DNA from: UBA7985 sp038141425
Lineage (GTDB): Bacteria; Pseudomonadota; Alphaproteobacteria; UBA7985
Length of the DNA: 64,000 bases
Reading direction: 5' to 3'
Assembly: GCA_038141425.1 (NCBI GenBank)
Contig: JAYQIC010000011.1
Span: 1-64,000 of the forward strand
Part shown: positions 9,869 through 19,280 of the stretch, piece after piece
Numbering within the stretch: the stretch's first letter is position 1
Layout: every line of letters begins with the position of its first letter
Program-made: the position numbers and the translations under genes
The notes under the pieces: generated by a model
The model's database searches: none
The model's input: only the letters and a program-made list of their open reading frames with translations
What the model was told of the DNA's origin: nothing

Positions 9869-10396
9869 TCCTCAACGGGCGAGGCCTGGTGCGGCTTCTG
9901 TGACCCCAGCCCCCTGGAGCCTTGATCCGCCGGTCGCCGCGCCAGTTGTGGTTCAGGCGCGAACCCGGCTTCAATGCGTCGGTCGGCGAGCAGCTGCAGG
10001 ATCTCGTGGCTGGGACGGGAGTAGTGTTCGAAGGAACAGTTAGGCAGCATCCGGGCCAGCTCCAGCGTCAGCGCCGGGGCAACATCGGTGTCGAAATCGT
10101 CGATGAGCCCGAGCCGCAGCTGCCGTATCGCTTGCGGGCCTTCGCTGAGCATCTCGGACTCAGCGACCCCGACGCGCTCAAGCACTGCTTCGGCATGGTG
10201 GAGGAAGCGCGGTCAGCGCCAGCGGACGCTTGCTGTGATCGAACAGGGACGCGCCGAGGTGGTTTTCCAGATTGCGCAGGTGGCTGGAGAGCGTGCTGGT
10301 CGACAGCCCTGCCCGCGCCGCGGCTTCCTGCAGCGTGTCGCTCCGGGCGACGGCGACGAAGGCTTGGAGCCAGAGGAGTGACAGCTTCGATGACAT
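9865..10396 (-). pseudogene. Truncated LysR-family regulator
   Basis: The N-terminal LysR helix-turn-helix is clear (LWLQAFVAVARSDTLQEAAARAGLSTSTLSSHL, residues about 7-40). It is followed by the start of the effector domain (QLRLGLIDDFDTDVAPALT) and ILQLLADRRIEAGFA. One frameshift near 10205-10211 separates the two. The reading then stops after about 175 residues where a LysR protein has about 300; the last 25 residues (LARRPADQGS onward) do not resemble the family. The stop overlaps the stop of the convergent CRTAC1 gene. The missing second half therefore looks like a real deletion or recombination at about 9930, not a sequencing slip. Confidence 0.72.
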
Positions 10397-10490
10397 GCTT
10401 TGACACCTACAGCCCACAACAGCAGATCACAAGGATGGGGACACGGCCTTCATGGCCCGCTGGAGGCCCGGATGCTTCCGGCTAACGGCT

Positions 10491-12115
10491 CTAGACCCGC
10501 ATCCGCGGCATCTCGTCAGGGTGCAACTTCAGTTCGATCAGCAACGGGCCTTCCAGCTGCGAAAGCGCCTCTTCGACCGCCGGCCAGTCAGATGCCGACG
10601 AAACCTCGACCCCGTTACCGCCAAGGGCCTGTGCCGTTGCTGCAAAGGATGGCCAGTCAAATTCCGTCGTGGTTGCATCCAGACCGCGGTCCCGCAGCTG
10701 AATGTGCTCGGCGCCGTAGGCCGCGTCGTTGCAGACGACGACGACCATGGGCAAATTGAGCCGAACGGCCGTGTTGAACTCGGTCAGCCCCCCCATCATG
10801 AAGCCACCGTCGCCGGAGAAGTGACAGACGCGCCACTCCGGAGCCGCCAGGGCCAGACCAATGGCGCTCTGCAACCCCAGTCCGATCGACCCCGAGTCCG
10901 CTCCCGCCAGAAATCGCTGAGGTCGTTCGGCCTCGACCCGGCACCAGACTTCGGTCATGAACCGCCCGCCGTCGGTGGTCAGAACGCGGTTCTCTGGCAG
11001 GAGGGTGTTCAACCGTTCCAGAGCATCGACAAAGGACAGCCTTGCATCGTTTTGATCCTTACTCTTAGGGACGGGATATTTCGACAGATGCTCAAGATCG
11101 AGTTCAGCGGTAAAGCCCGACGGCTCGATCTCCGCCTCATCCAGCCAGTGTATGAAGAGCACGGCCGTGCGCGCCGGATCGGAGACAAGCGCCGCATCGG
11201 CGCTGAAGCACTTGTCCAGATCCGTGCCATCGCCAGAGATATGAATGACCCGCTTGCCATCGAACAGCCGACCCTGATCGGTGGTAAAGGGGCTCAGGCT
11301 GGCCCCGAAAGCCGCGATGCAATCGGCTGTGGCGATCGCCTCATAGGCCAGCGGAGTGCTCAGCGTTCCGAAGATCCCCATATTTGTCGGCTGCTCGCGG
11401 AAGAGGTCCTTGGCCTTCAAAGTCGTAGCCAGCGGGGCCTCCAGCCGCTGCGCCAAAGCCACCAGTTCGTCTCGGGCTGCGATAGCGCCGGCGCCAGCAA
11501 GAATGATGGGGCGGCGTGCGCTTGCCAGCATGCCCAGCGCGGCATCAAAGTCGTCCCCTGACACGAACGGCATTTCAGGTTCCGTCGGACGGGCGGGCGG
11601 AGCGTAGTCGATATCAACATCCATGAAGTGGGACGCAACGTTGAGGACGATAGGCCGCTTTTCATGCTGAGCGCGCTTGAAGGCCAGAGAGAGATCATCC
11701 AGCGCGGTATCTGGAGTGGTGAGCGGCTGGAAGCCGGCACCCGTCGCCTCGACCACCTGACTCTGGTCCAGATCCTGGATCGAGAGCTGTGAATTGGGGG
11801 CGTGTCGCCGGCGATGAGCACCATGGGCGCGCGCCGCTTCACGCCTTCGATCAGCGCGGAAAAGCAGTTTGACAGGCCCGGACCCTGGGTCACGGTGGCA
11901 ACGCCGATTTTCTCGCTGCCCTGCCCGAAAGCAAGCGCCGCCAGCACGCCACTGCCCTCGATAGCTGTCGGCACGAAGGTCTGACCGGGCTGCCGGGCAA
12001 AGTGATCGGCAAATAGCAGATTGGCATCGCCCATCAGGCCGAACATGACATCGACCCCCTGATCCGACACACCACGCGACAGCGCTTCGTAAACGGGAAT
12101 TCTCAATGCAGTCAT
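10491..12115 (-). CDS. Thiamine-diphosphate-dependent enzyme, acetolactate-synthase-like (frameshifted)
   Basis: Member of the large IlvB/benzoylformate-decarboxylase-like ThDP family, about 541 residues. The N-terminal pyrimidine-binding domain has GLMGDANLLF, the Glu in TAIEGSGV and VTQGPGLSN. The middle domain contains PIILAGAGA. The C-terminal domain carries the ThDP/Mg motif GDGGFMMG followed by VVVCNDAAYG. The frame breaks at the G5 run 11796-11800; one more base links GDTPP to NSQLSIQDLDQ. The substrate cannot be assigned. It could be a 2-oxoacid decarboxylase, a carboligase or a sulfoacetaldehyde- or oxalyl-CoA-type enzyme, though none of their diagnostic motifs is obvious. It is read divergently from an Lrp regulator 87 bp away, which probably controls it. 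Confidence 0.82.
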
Positions 12116-12202
12116 CTGGGCCTCGTCTGATTTCTGTGAACCTGACGAGTTTAGTGCGGTTTATTTGATTTTTCTGACCGAAGTGTGAGAAACTTCGGCG
12201 TA

Positions 12203-12700
12203 ATGACGCGCAAAACAATCGATAAACTGCTGATGATTGACCCTATTGATCAGAAAATTCTGCGACTGCTGCAGGCCAATGCCACCCTGACCAACGCCGA
12301 ACTGGCGGAGCGGATCAACACCTCGGTTTCGCAGGCCGGGCGCCGAAAGCACCGACTAGAGAAAGAGGGCTACATTATCTCCCACCGTGCTCAGCTCAGC
12401 CCCGAACACCTCGGCCTGGGTATCGAAGCCTTCATCGAAGTCGCCCTGTCCTGGCACAACACGGATACAAGCCACTCGTTTCACCTGCTGCTTCAGGAGC
12501 AGGACGAAGTGATTGGCGTATGGTCTTTGACCGGTCAGGCCGACTACCTCGTCCACGTGTTCTGTACCAACCTGAAACAGCTCAATCATCTGGTGCACGA
12601 AGTGCTCTTGAGCCACAGCGCCGTTTCCAAGGTCGAGAGCAAGATCGTCATGGAACAGATAAAGGCTGACCGAGGACTACCGATCCCGGCGACCGGGTAG
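12203..12700 (+). CDS. Lrp/AsnC-family transcriptional regulator
   Basis: Small feast/famine regulator of about 165 residues. The helix-turn-helix starts after MIDPIDQKILRLLQ and contains LTNAELAERINTSVSQAGRR. The C-terminal RAM/AsnC domain includes EVIGVWSLTGQADYLVHV and SHSAVSKVESKIV. Possible starts are GTG 12185, ATG 12203 and ATG 12236; I prefer 12203. It is divergent from the ThDP enzyme gene, the usual Lrp arrangement with a target operon. In canonical Lrp/AsnC helix-turn-helix regions the recognition helix has S-x-x-x-x-x-R; here SVSQAGRRKHRLEKEG fits that with small changes. Confidence 0.88.
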   Translation: MTRKTIDKLLMIDPIDQKILRLLQANATLTNAELAERINTSVSQAGRRKHRLEKEGYIISHRAQLSPEHLGLGIEAFIEVALSWHNTDTSHSFHLLLQEQDEVIGVWSLTGQADYLVHVFCTNLKQLNHLVHEVLLSHSAVSKVESKIVMEQIKADRGLPIPATG

Positions 12701-12911
12701 CCTGGTCACGTATTGACCTTGATCAAGGGCGAGAGCCTGCCTTTGAAGAGTCGCCCGGCACCCAATGCTCGCGATTTGAGGGCGGCTGCATCGACCTGCG
12801 CTAGGTCGCCGACAAACATAGATACATCCCGAGGGTCGCAGCTGAATTTTTGGGTAGCGTTGCAACTTTTTGGGACATCGCAGAATACTGAACGCCATGG
12901 TGGGCGAAGGC
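12701..12911. other. Intergenic stretch without a recognisable feature
   Basis: This 211-bp gap lies between the Lrp gene and the 3' end of the dehalogenase gene (convergent transcription). I see no open frame with family similarity, and no clear terminator hairpin with a T run. Confidence 0.4.
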
Positions 12912-15900
12912 CTACAAATCCAGCGTTATCACCTCACAGCCTTCTGCTGCACGGGACTGACAGGTGATGATCTCAGTCTCTCGTTGTTTCTTGGACAGCA
13001 CAAAATCGCGATGTTCGACCTCGCCCTCGACAATACCGCATTTACAGACGCCACAAATGCCATCGGCGCACTTAACGTCAATGGAAACGCCCTGTTCTTG
13101 CAGGATATCAGAGATCGACTTGTCTTCAGGGACAGCCAATTCTTTTCCTGATTTTGCTAGTTTCACGGTGAAGGCTTGGTTCACATAGTCCGGCTTTTCA
13201 GGAACCGAAAAAATACTCCAGATGCCGCGCAGATTGAGGGAAGCCCTGACGTTCAGCAGCCTCCATGACACCGTTCATGAACCGCTCAGGCCCACAGGTG
13301 TACACATGGCATCCAGCTTGATAGCCCTGCAGAATCTGATCCAGATGTGCGCGCGTGCCTTCATCCGAGAAATGGTAGTGCACTCTGCCGGCCCACGGCA
13401 TTTCTGACAGGTCCTTGAGGAAACCCGCGTTCCCCCTGCTGCTCGCGGAATAGTGTAGCTCGAAGTCGCGATCCAACCCATGCAACCGGTGCGCGAAGGC
13501 AATCATCGGGGTAATGCCGATGCCACCGCCCATCAGGAAGGTCTTGGTGGCACTTTCATCCAGTTCAAAGTGGTTTATGGGCTTGGAGATAAAGACGCGT
13601 CGCCCTTCTCTGAATATACGATGCAGCATCTTCGAGCCGCCTCGTCCTTCATCCTCGCGCAGAACCCCAATCTGATATTTTGACGTGTCTGCCGGGTCGC
13701 CAGACATTGAGTACTGCCGCAGATATTCGGGTGTCACGACAACATCCAGATGCGCCCCGGCGGTCCATTCCGGCAAGGTCGCGCCGTCCCAGTCGGTAAA
13801 CTCGTACTTGGTGACGCCTTCACTCATGGTGTCGGTTTTGGTGATGCGCGCCTTTATGACCGGCGCGTCCTTGAAATCCGGGTACTCGTGGGCCAGTCCA
13901 GTGGTCTCACCGAGTGCCAGGCGGGACTTGTAGTCATGGGCTGTGATCAACTGCTCATAGGCCCGGATCCCGGCTTCGCGGTCCATCGGGAAAGGGTAGG
14001 GCCAAGGCCAAGGCGCGAGGTTTGCAGGGTAGACCGCCAGCGTCTGGTCTTCGTATTTCAGGTCGAGATCAGGTTGCAGGTCGCGGCGGTTCACCGGTTT
14101 GGCCGGCTCCCGATAGCCGCCGTCGTCCTTTAGCTCCAGATCCCACCACCATTTCTTGACGTCATTCAGTCCGCCATACCCCAGCGTATCGTCCAGCTTT
14201 GCCAGAGCTGGTGCTGCCGCCGGAACATTCGAAGCCAGCCAGCGGATGGGTTTTTCAGCAAAGAGCCCCTCGAGGGTCCAGGGGCAAGTTTTCATACATC
14301 GCCCACACATAGCGCCGCCCTCGGTGGTGACCCGGTAGGTGGTGCATTTCTGGCTATCTGATTTCCATATCTCGTAGCCATTGAACATCAGCTTGGGGCC
14401 TGCCGAAATTGCGCCAGCGGGGCATTCGCGGGCGCATTTCTTACAGTTGTTGCAGAAGTTCTGAAGACCAAAATCGATGGGTCTGTCGTGGACCAGCGGC
14501 ATGTCAGTGGTCACGACGCCAGACTTCAACCGCGGGCCAAGCAACGGGTTCAGGATCACCTCACCAATGCGGCTGACTTCACCCAAACCAGAGAGTAACA
14601 GCAAAGGCGGTTGCAGCACGTCGCCATCGCGCGACGTGTGGGCTTTCGCCGAGTAGCCCATATTTCGGATCTGCTGGGCGATGACGCCGCCCAGAAGCGA
14701 GAAACGCAGATAGGCGCGCATGGACTGCGCCACTGCGATCCAATCGTCGCCAGAGGCACCCTCCATGGTCTCAAACCCTTGGTCGATGATCATGGAAATC
14801 GCCTGATCGTGGGGTGGGACCATTTCGGCACCGGTGGCGTCGTGGCTGTACCAAGTCCATGCCGGACAGCGGGAAATGCCGACGGCATCAACGCCCAGAA
14901 AGTAGCTCGCTGCCTTCACGTTGGCTGCGTTTTTGCTCCGCCTCAGTCGGTTTTTCCGCTGCGTCAGCGGGCTCCCCATCCTGCAGCAGAATGAAGGCGC
15001 TGAGCATCCGCCGTTGGGCGTAGGCTGGGGCACACTTCTTGCCAAACCAACCGCCAGCGGCGGAGGCCTGCGTTTTCGGTCCAAGATCACCGAATTGGGC
15101 GCGCGCGAACATGTCAGCGCGCTTGGGTACGCGCGCAATACGCTCTTCATCGATAAAGGTTGTTGGCTGATCAACGCGTTTGAGCGTCTCAAAGGGCAAG
15201 GCGCCGTTAACGTAGTCTCGACGCGCGTAGGGGTCGCGATTGAGCGCACTCTTTGAGGACCCGGTGCCGAGCCACCAGGAGGGCCCCTTGGTCTTGAACC
15301 ACGGCTGCTCTGATTCGGGGGCAAGAGGCAGATCGGGAGCCAGCGCCATGTTTGTTGTGACGACGGCTAGACCAAATTTATCATCCAGATAGGGCGCGAC
15401 CACCCGATTATCTCAACCGTGCAGAGCCCTGCGGCCACTGCTAGTTTATTGAGGTTTACATCCGAGGTCGTCGCCGAATGGGTTCTAGCGCTGTACCCCA
15501 ACAGGTTCAGGTAGCTGGAAAGGATCACGGCCGATTCAGTCGCGCGCAGCGCCGCACGGTGATTTTCCGCCCCAAAGATCCATGACGCGCCAGGCTCGTT
15601 AGGCCGCACCGCACGGTTCTGCTCAAACAGAACAACGATCGCGTAGGTCTGCCCTTGGATCGGAGTGCGGGGTGCCTCGACTGAGTCCTTCAGCGCCGCC
15701 ATGATCTCATCGATGCCAGAGGCGAAGGTCTTGGTTTGACGGGTGCGAATGTCGAGTGCCAGCCGGTCGATATCGGCGTTTCGGGTGGGGATCTCGAGCA
15801 GCGCTTCTTGCGGTACTTTGCAGACGCCAACCATGGACGCATCCTGAAAATACCCGAAAGACTTGAGGTGTTTGCTACGCTCCACCGGATCAGTGGGCGC

Positions 15901-16131
15901 AGCCGCCAGTTCTGAATTCACCAGTCCATCCCGGATCACGTCCATCATCGCCTGATACTCGCCCATCGCATTCACCAATGAATGTGGCGTATCGAGTTTG
16001 CGGAAATCGAGGGGATGTGTAGCCGGAACATTTGACAGATCGAGCGCGTGCTCGACCCGCTTTAGCCGTTCCAGCGGATAAGGACCGAGATGAATTGGTC
16101 GGTCTTTGGTTGAAAAGAAACGCACACCCAA
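12912..16131 (-). CDS. Fused reductive dehalogenase with flavin/NAD and [2Fe-2S] reductase domains (frameshifted)
   Basis: About 1,070 residues once four single-position breaks are joined (near 15404, 14935 and 13208-13213, plus small overlaps). The first two thirds resemble cobalamin-dependent RdhA dehalogenases: RTHSATTSDVNLNKLAVAAGL, PYLDDKFGLAVVTTNM, LGPRLKSGVVTTDMPL, then two [4Fe-4S] motifs, CNNCKKCARECPAG (about 14415-14457) and CGRCMKTCPW (about 14285-14315). The last third is a phthalate-dioxygenase-reductase-like module: flavin motif RQYSMSGDP, GGGIGITPMI, NAD motif YTCGPERFMNG and a plant-type ferredoxin with CADGICGVC and a distal Cys (about 12945-13065). There is no twin-arginine signal, so it should be cytoplasmic and self-sufficient, like the catabolic BhbA type. 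The start is TTG 16131 or GTG 16125 behind GAAGGA. It is the last gene of the tct cluster. Substrate unknown. Confidence 0.85.
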
Positions 16132-16186
16132 GGCTTCGATCCTTCAAACGAGTTATTGATAAACGCTGGTTTGGAGCGCTTCGGGT

Positions 16187-17029
16187 TTATTTTGACGGCG
16201 ATGATGGTTCGGCATAACGCTGTCCAAGACGAAGAATGCTTCGAGCTCTGGCGACTATTGGGGCGTCGATCATTGTTCGGTTTCGGATGGCGATGGCGCT
16301 GCCTTGGCGGCTGGCTTCCTTGGCCGCAAGGATGATCTCTTCCGCCTGTCGAAGCTCTTCATCGTGTGGCATGAAGACCCGGTTCAAAATATCGACTTGT
16401 GCGGGGTGGATCGCGAAACTGCCTGAAGACCCCAAAGCCCGCGCTTTGCGCGCGGCAGCCTCAAAGCCTGAGACGTTCGTGTAGTCAGCTATGGTGTCCG
16501 CGATGATTAAAGGCTCGCACTGTGCAGCGCGGGCGGCTTGAATCACTTGGAATGCCGCTGGGATCAACAGGTCCGGCGAAGGGGGTGCCCACATTTTAGT
16601 CGAGTAGTCTTCCACGCCCAGCCCTAGCCCAGCGACGGTCGGCGCGGCGTCTGCGATCGCCAGCGCATCGATCACGCCGCGTGGCGACTCAATCAGGGGA
16701 ATGATCGGTTTGACACCAGCCAGGTCGGCCGCCTGCCGCGTCGAAGCCACAGTCGCTTGCGGCACCACGATTAGGTCAGCACCGGCCTCGATTGCCGCAA
16801 CAATGTCATCTGTGCCACCTGACTGCAGCGGGTTTACCCGAACGGCAATGTCGACACTGGCTGTTCGGAGACCCGAAACGGCGCCGGTTAAAGCCGCCCG
16901 CGCTTCCTGCTTTCGATCCTTCTGCACACCTGCTTCAAGATCGAGGACAAGGGCATCGGCGCCGCGGGCCGCTGCACCCTGCAGCATTCGTTCGTTAAGA
17001 ATTGGCACGAACAGCAAAGAGCGCCACAT
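16187..17029 (-). CDS. HpcH/HpaI aldolase / CitE-like CoA-ester lyase
   Basis: TIM-barrel lyase of 280 residues, in the family of citrate lyase beta subunit, malyl-CoA and citramalyl-CoA lyases. It starts MWRSLLFVP, typical of the family. Visible motifs are RVNPLQSGG (substrate Arg), PLIESPRGV with the metal-binding Glu, GLGVEDYS with the second acidic ligand, and FAIHPAQVDILN near the end. The usual LDLEDxV motif reads LDLEAGV, an unusual Asp-to-Ala change. Its start overlaps the stop of the CoA-transferase by one base (TGATG), so translation is coupled. Together these suggest retro-Claisen cleavage of a CoA ester made by the neighbour, as in citramalyl-CoA cleavage. The exact substrate is inferred only. 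Confidence 0.88.
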   Translation of the reverse strand: MWRSLLFVPILNERMLQGAAARGADALVLDLEAGVQKDRKQEARAALTGAVSGLRTASVDIAVRVNPLQSGGTDDIVAAIEAGADLIVVPQATVASTRQAADLAGVKPIIPLIESPRGVIDALAIADAAPTVAGLGLGVEDYSTKMWAPPSPDLLIPAAFQVIQAARAAQCEPLIIADTIADYTNVSGFEAAARKARALGSSGSFAIHPAQVDILNRVFMPHDEELRQAEEIILAAKEASRQGSAIAIRNRTMIDAPIVARARSILRLGQRYAEPSSPSK

Positions 17030-18237
17030 CAGATGATCCCCTTTTCGCGTAGCACCGCGATCTGGTCGTCGGTCAGACCAATCTCGGCAAGCACCTCTTC
17101 ACTATTCTGCCCGCGCGTGGGCGCAGGCGCGCGAACGGTGGCTGGCGTTTCAGACAGACGAGGGAAAGGTGCATGCATCGGCAGGGTGCCGTGTTCGGGG
17201 TCGGCATAGTCTTTCACCACCCCCCGGCCCTGAATGAAGGGGTGGGCCATCAGATCAGAAATATCGCAGATCGGACCGACAGTGATCCCACGCTCTTCGA
17301 AATAGGCAAGGTTCTCGGCTGCTGTACGCTGACTGAAAAACGCACCGACAATGGCCTCGAGTTCAGCGCGGTGGAGCACCCGATCGGGATTGGTGAGGAA
17401 TCGCGGATCCTCCACCAGTTCGGGTTGGCCCATTGCCTCTGCAAACTTCTCCCACATCGACTGCATCGTGGCTGACATGGCGACATAGCCGCCGTCGGCA
17501 CAGCGATAGACGCTGCGGGGTGCGGCGACCTCGCCCCAGTTTCCGTTGCGCTTCGGGACGGAACCATCGATGGCATAGGCGGTCGCCAGAGGGCCGAGGA
17601 TGCTGAAGAGTGGCTCGAACAGCGACAGATCAACGACCTGACCCCGGACAATGCCCTGGTCCCCGGCGCGTAGCGCCGAAAGCACTCCGCCGAAGCCCGC
17701 AAGACCCGCAATCATATCCGCCAGCGCCAGTGGCGGCAGCAGCGGTTCACGGTCGGCAAAGCCACTCATGGCAGCAAAGCCCGACATGCCCTCGATCAGG
17801 CTTCCGAACCCAGGTTTCTGGGCAAAAGGGCCCGTTTGACCCCAACCCGAGATCCGCACAATCACCAGGTCTGGGTTCCTGGCTGTCAGCGTCTCTGGTC
17901 CGATGCCCCACTTTTCCAGTGTGCCGGGGACGAAGTTCTCGACGAAGACATCCGCCGTCTCGGTGAGTTTCAGCAGGATCTCCCGTCCCTCGTTCGAACG
18001 GGGATTGAGCGACAGTGATCGCTTCGAGCGGCTGTATTCCTTCCACCAGCTTTCGTGCTTGCCGAACCGCCTCAGGTCATCGCCCACACCCGGGCGCTCG
18101 ACCTTGATCACGTCGGCGCCAAAATCGGCAAACATGTGGGTCAGCATGTTTCCGGCAGCCAGACGCGTCAGATCGAGAACCCGAAGTCCGGAAAGGGGTT
18201 CGACGGCACTTTCGCTCCGGGGTGTCTGCTTCGTCAC
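17029..18237 (-). CDS. Class III CoA-transferase (CaiB/BaiF family)
   Basis: Full-length family III CoA-transferase of 402 residues that would move CoA onto a carboxylic acid, often from succinyl-CoA. Family signatures include LSGLRVLDLTRLAAGN, FADFGADVIKVERPG, the DVFVENFVPGTLEKWG motif and the catalytic Asp in LALADMIAGL (about residue 175). The C-terminal RGVV and GQNSEEVL motifs are also present. It lies 8 bp after the isocitrate-lyase-family gene and overlaps the CitE-like gene by one base. With the dicarboxylate-type transporter upstream, it probably activates an imported organic acid. The frame is intact. Confidence 0.92.
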   Translation of the reverse strand: MTKQTPRSESAVEPLSGLRVLDLTRLAAGNMLTHMFADFGADVIKVERPGVGDDLRRFGKHESWWKEYSRSKRSLSLNPRSNEGREILLKLTETADVFVENFVPGTLEKWGIGPETLTARNPDLVIVRISGWGQTGPFAQKPGFGSLIEGMSGFAAMSGFADREPLLPPLALADMIAGLAGFGGVLSALRAGDQGIVRGQVVDLSLFEPLFSILGPLATAYAIDGSVPKRNGNWGEVAAPRSVYRCADGGYVAMSATMQSMWEKFAEAMGQPELVEDPRFLTNPDRVLHRAELEAIVGAFFSQRTAAENLAYFEERGITVGPICDISDLMAHPFIQGRGVVKDYADPEHGTLPMHAPFPRLSETPATVRAPAPTRGQNSEEVLAEIGLTDDQIAVLREKGII

Positions 18238-18245
18238 TTGCCGGA

Positions 18246-19130
18246 TTACTCTGTCAGCGCACGCGCTTGATCAAGATAAGCCTGCTCTGCCGACCGCTGT
18301 TCCGGCAGTCCAACAAGGTCGGTATAGGCCTGAAAGCCAACACCGTGGTGCATGGCTTCTCGCAGGTCGCCGTTCTTCAGCAGATCACCGAAAAAGGCCT
18401 CCTGCGCTTTAACAATGGCGTGGGTGGCTGCGACAGGCATGGCGCAGGCCGCATATCCCAGATCCTGACACTCGGCTGCTGACAGCAGCGGGGTCAGACC
18501 GCCCTCGATCAGATTGATCATGCAAGAACCGGAAAGTTCTTTGGGGATCCGGCGGAGCTGTTCCAGATCGGTCGGCGCCTCTATGAACAGGATATCGGCA
18601 CCGATCTCGTGGTAGAGCGCCATGCGCTCCAGTGCTTCCCCGAAACCATCGGTGGCGATGGCATCGGTCCGCGCCATGATCATGGTGTCGCCCTCGCGGG
18701 CGTCCAGCGCTGCCTTTAACTTCCCAGCCATCTCTTCGACGCTGACAATCGCCTTGCCCGCCATATGGCCGCAGCGCTTGGGAAAGACCTGATCCTCGAT
18801 GAAGAAACCGCCGACGCCAGCGCGCTCCATGATCTTCACGGTCCGCGCGACGTTGGTGACATTACCAAAGCCAGTGTCCGCATCGGCGAGGACCGGGACC
18901 TCGATCCGGTCCGTGATGCGGGCGTAGTAGTCACCCAGCTCCGTCAGCGATAGTTGAGAGCTGTCCGGCCTCCCGAGCAGCGACGCGGTCGCCGCGTAAC
19001 CACCGGCGGCGATAGCCTTCGCACCGCAGCGCTCGGCAATCAGCGCACTCAGCGTATCGTGAACACCGGGCAGGACCACGATTTCAGGCGCTTCCATGAG
19101 CGAGCGCAGTTGCGCTGCCATAGTTGTCAT
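18246..19130 (-). CDS. Isocitrate lyase / PEP mutase superfamily lyase (methylisocitrate- or dimethylmalate-lyase-like)
   Basis: This 294-residue TIM-barrel protein has the metal-binding motif ADADTGFGN and the catalytic loop EDQVFPKRCGHMAGK. The Cys in KRCGH marks carbon-carbon lyases such as 2-methylisocitrate lyase and 2,3-dimethylmalate lyase, rather than phosphonate-bond PEP mutases. It begins at ATG 19130 and lacks the long N-terminal extension of true isocitrate lyase. It is the first enzyme gene after tctA (150-bp gap) and sits 8 bp before the CoA-transferase. Probable role: cleavage of a substituted malate or isocitrate into smaller acids such as pyruvate and an oxo or saturated acid. 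The specific substrate cannot be read from the sequence. Confidence 0.87.
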   Translation of the reverse strand: MTTMAAQLRSLMEAPEIVVLPGVHDTLSALIAERCGAKAIAAGGYAATASLLGRPDSSQLSLTELGDYYARITDRIEVPVLADADTGFGNVTNVARTVKIMERAGVGGFFIEDQVFPKRCGHMAGKAIVSVEEMAGKLKAALDAREGDTMIMARTDAIATDGFGEALERMALYHEIGADILFIEAPTDLEQLRRIPKELSGSCMINLIEGGLTPLLSAAECQDLGYAACAMPVAATHAIVKAQEAFFGDLLKNGDLREAMHHGVGFQAYTDLVGLPEQRSAEQAYLDQARALTE

Positions 19131-19280
19131 TTCAGGGCCTCCCTATGAAAGTATGTTGGCGCCTTGCGCTTGGTTTGGGTCTGGCCGAGCCCGATGCAGT
19201 CAGGACCGCCCGCTTTCGAGGCGTCATGGGGCAAGGGGTGGAGAATGGTGGTTCTGCACAGACGGTGAAGCAGTGCCATG

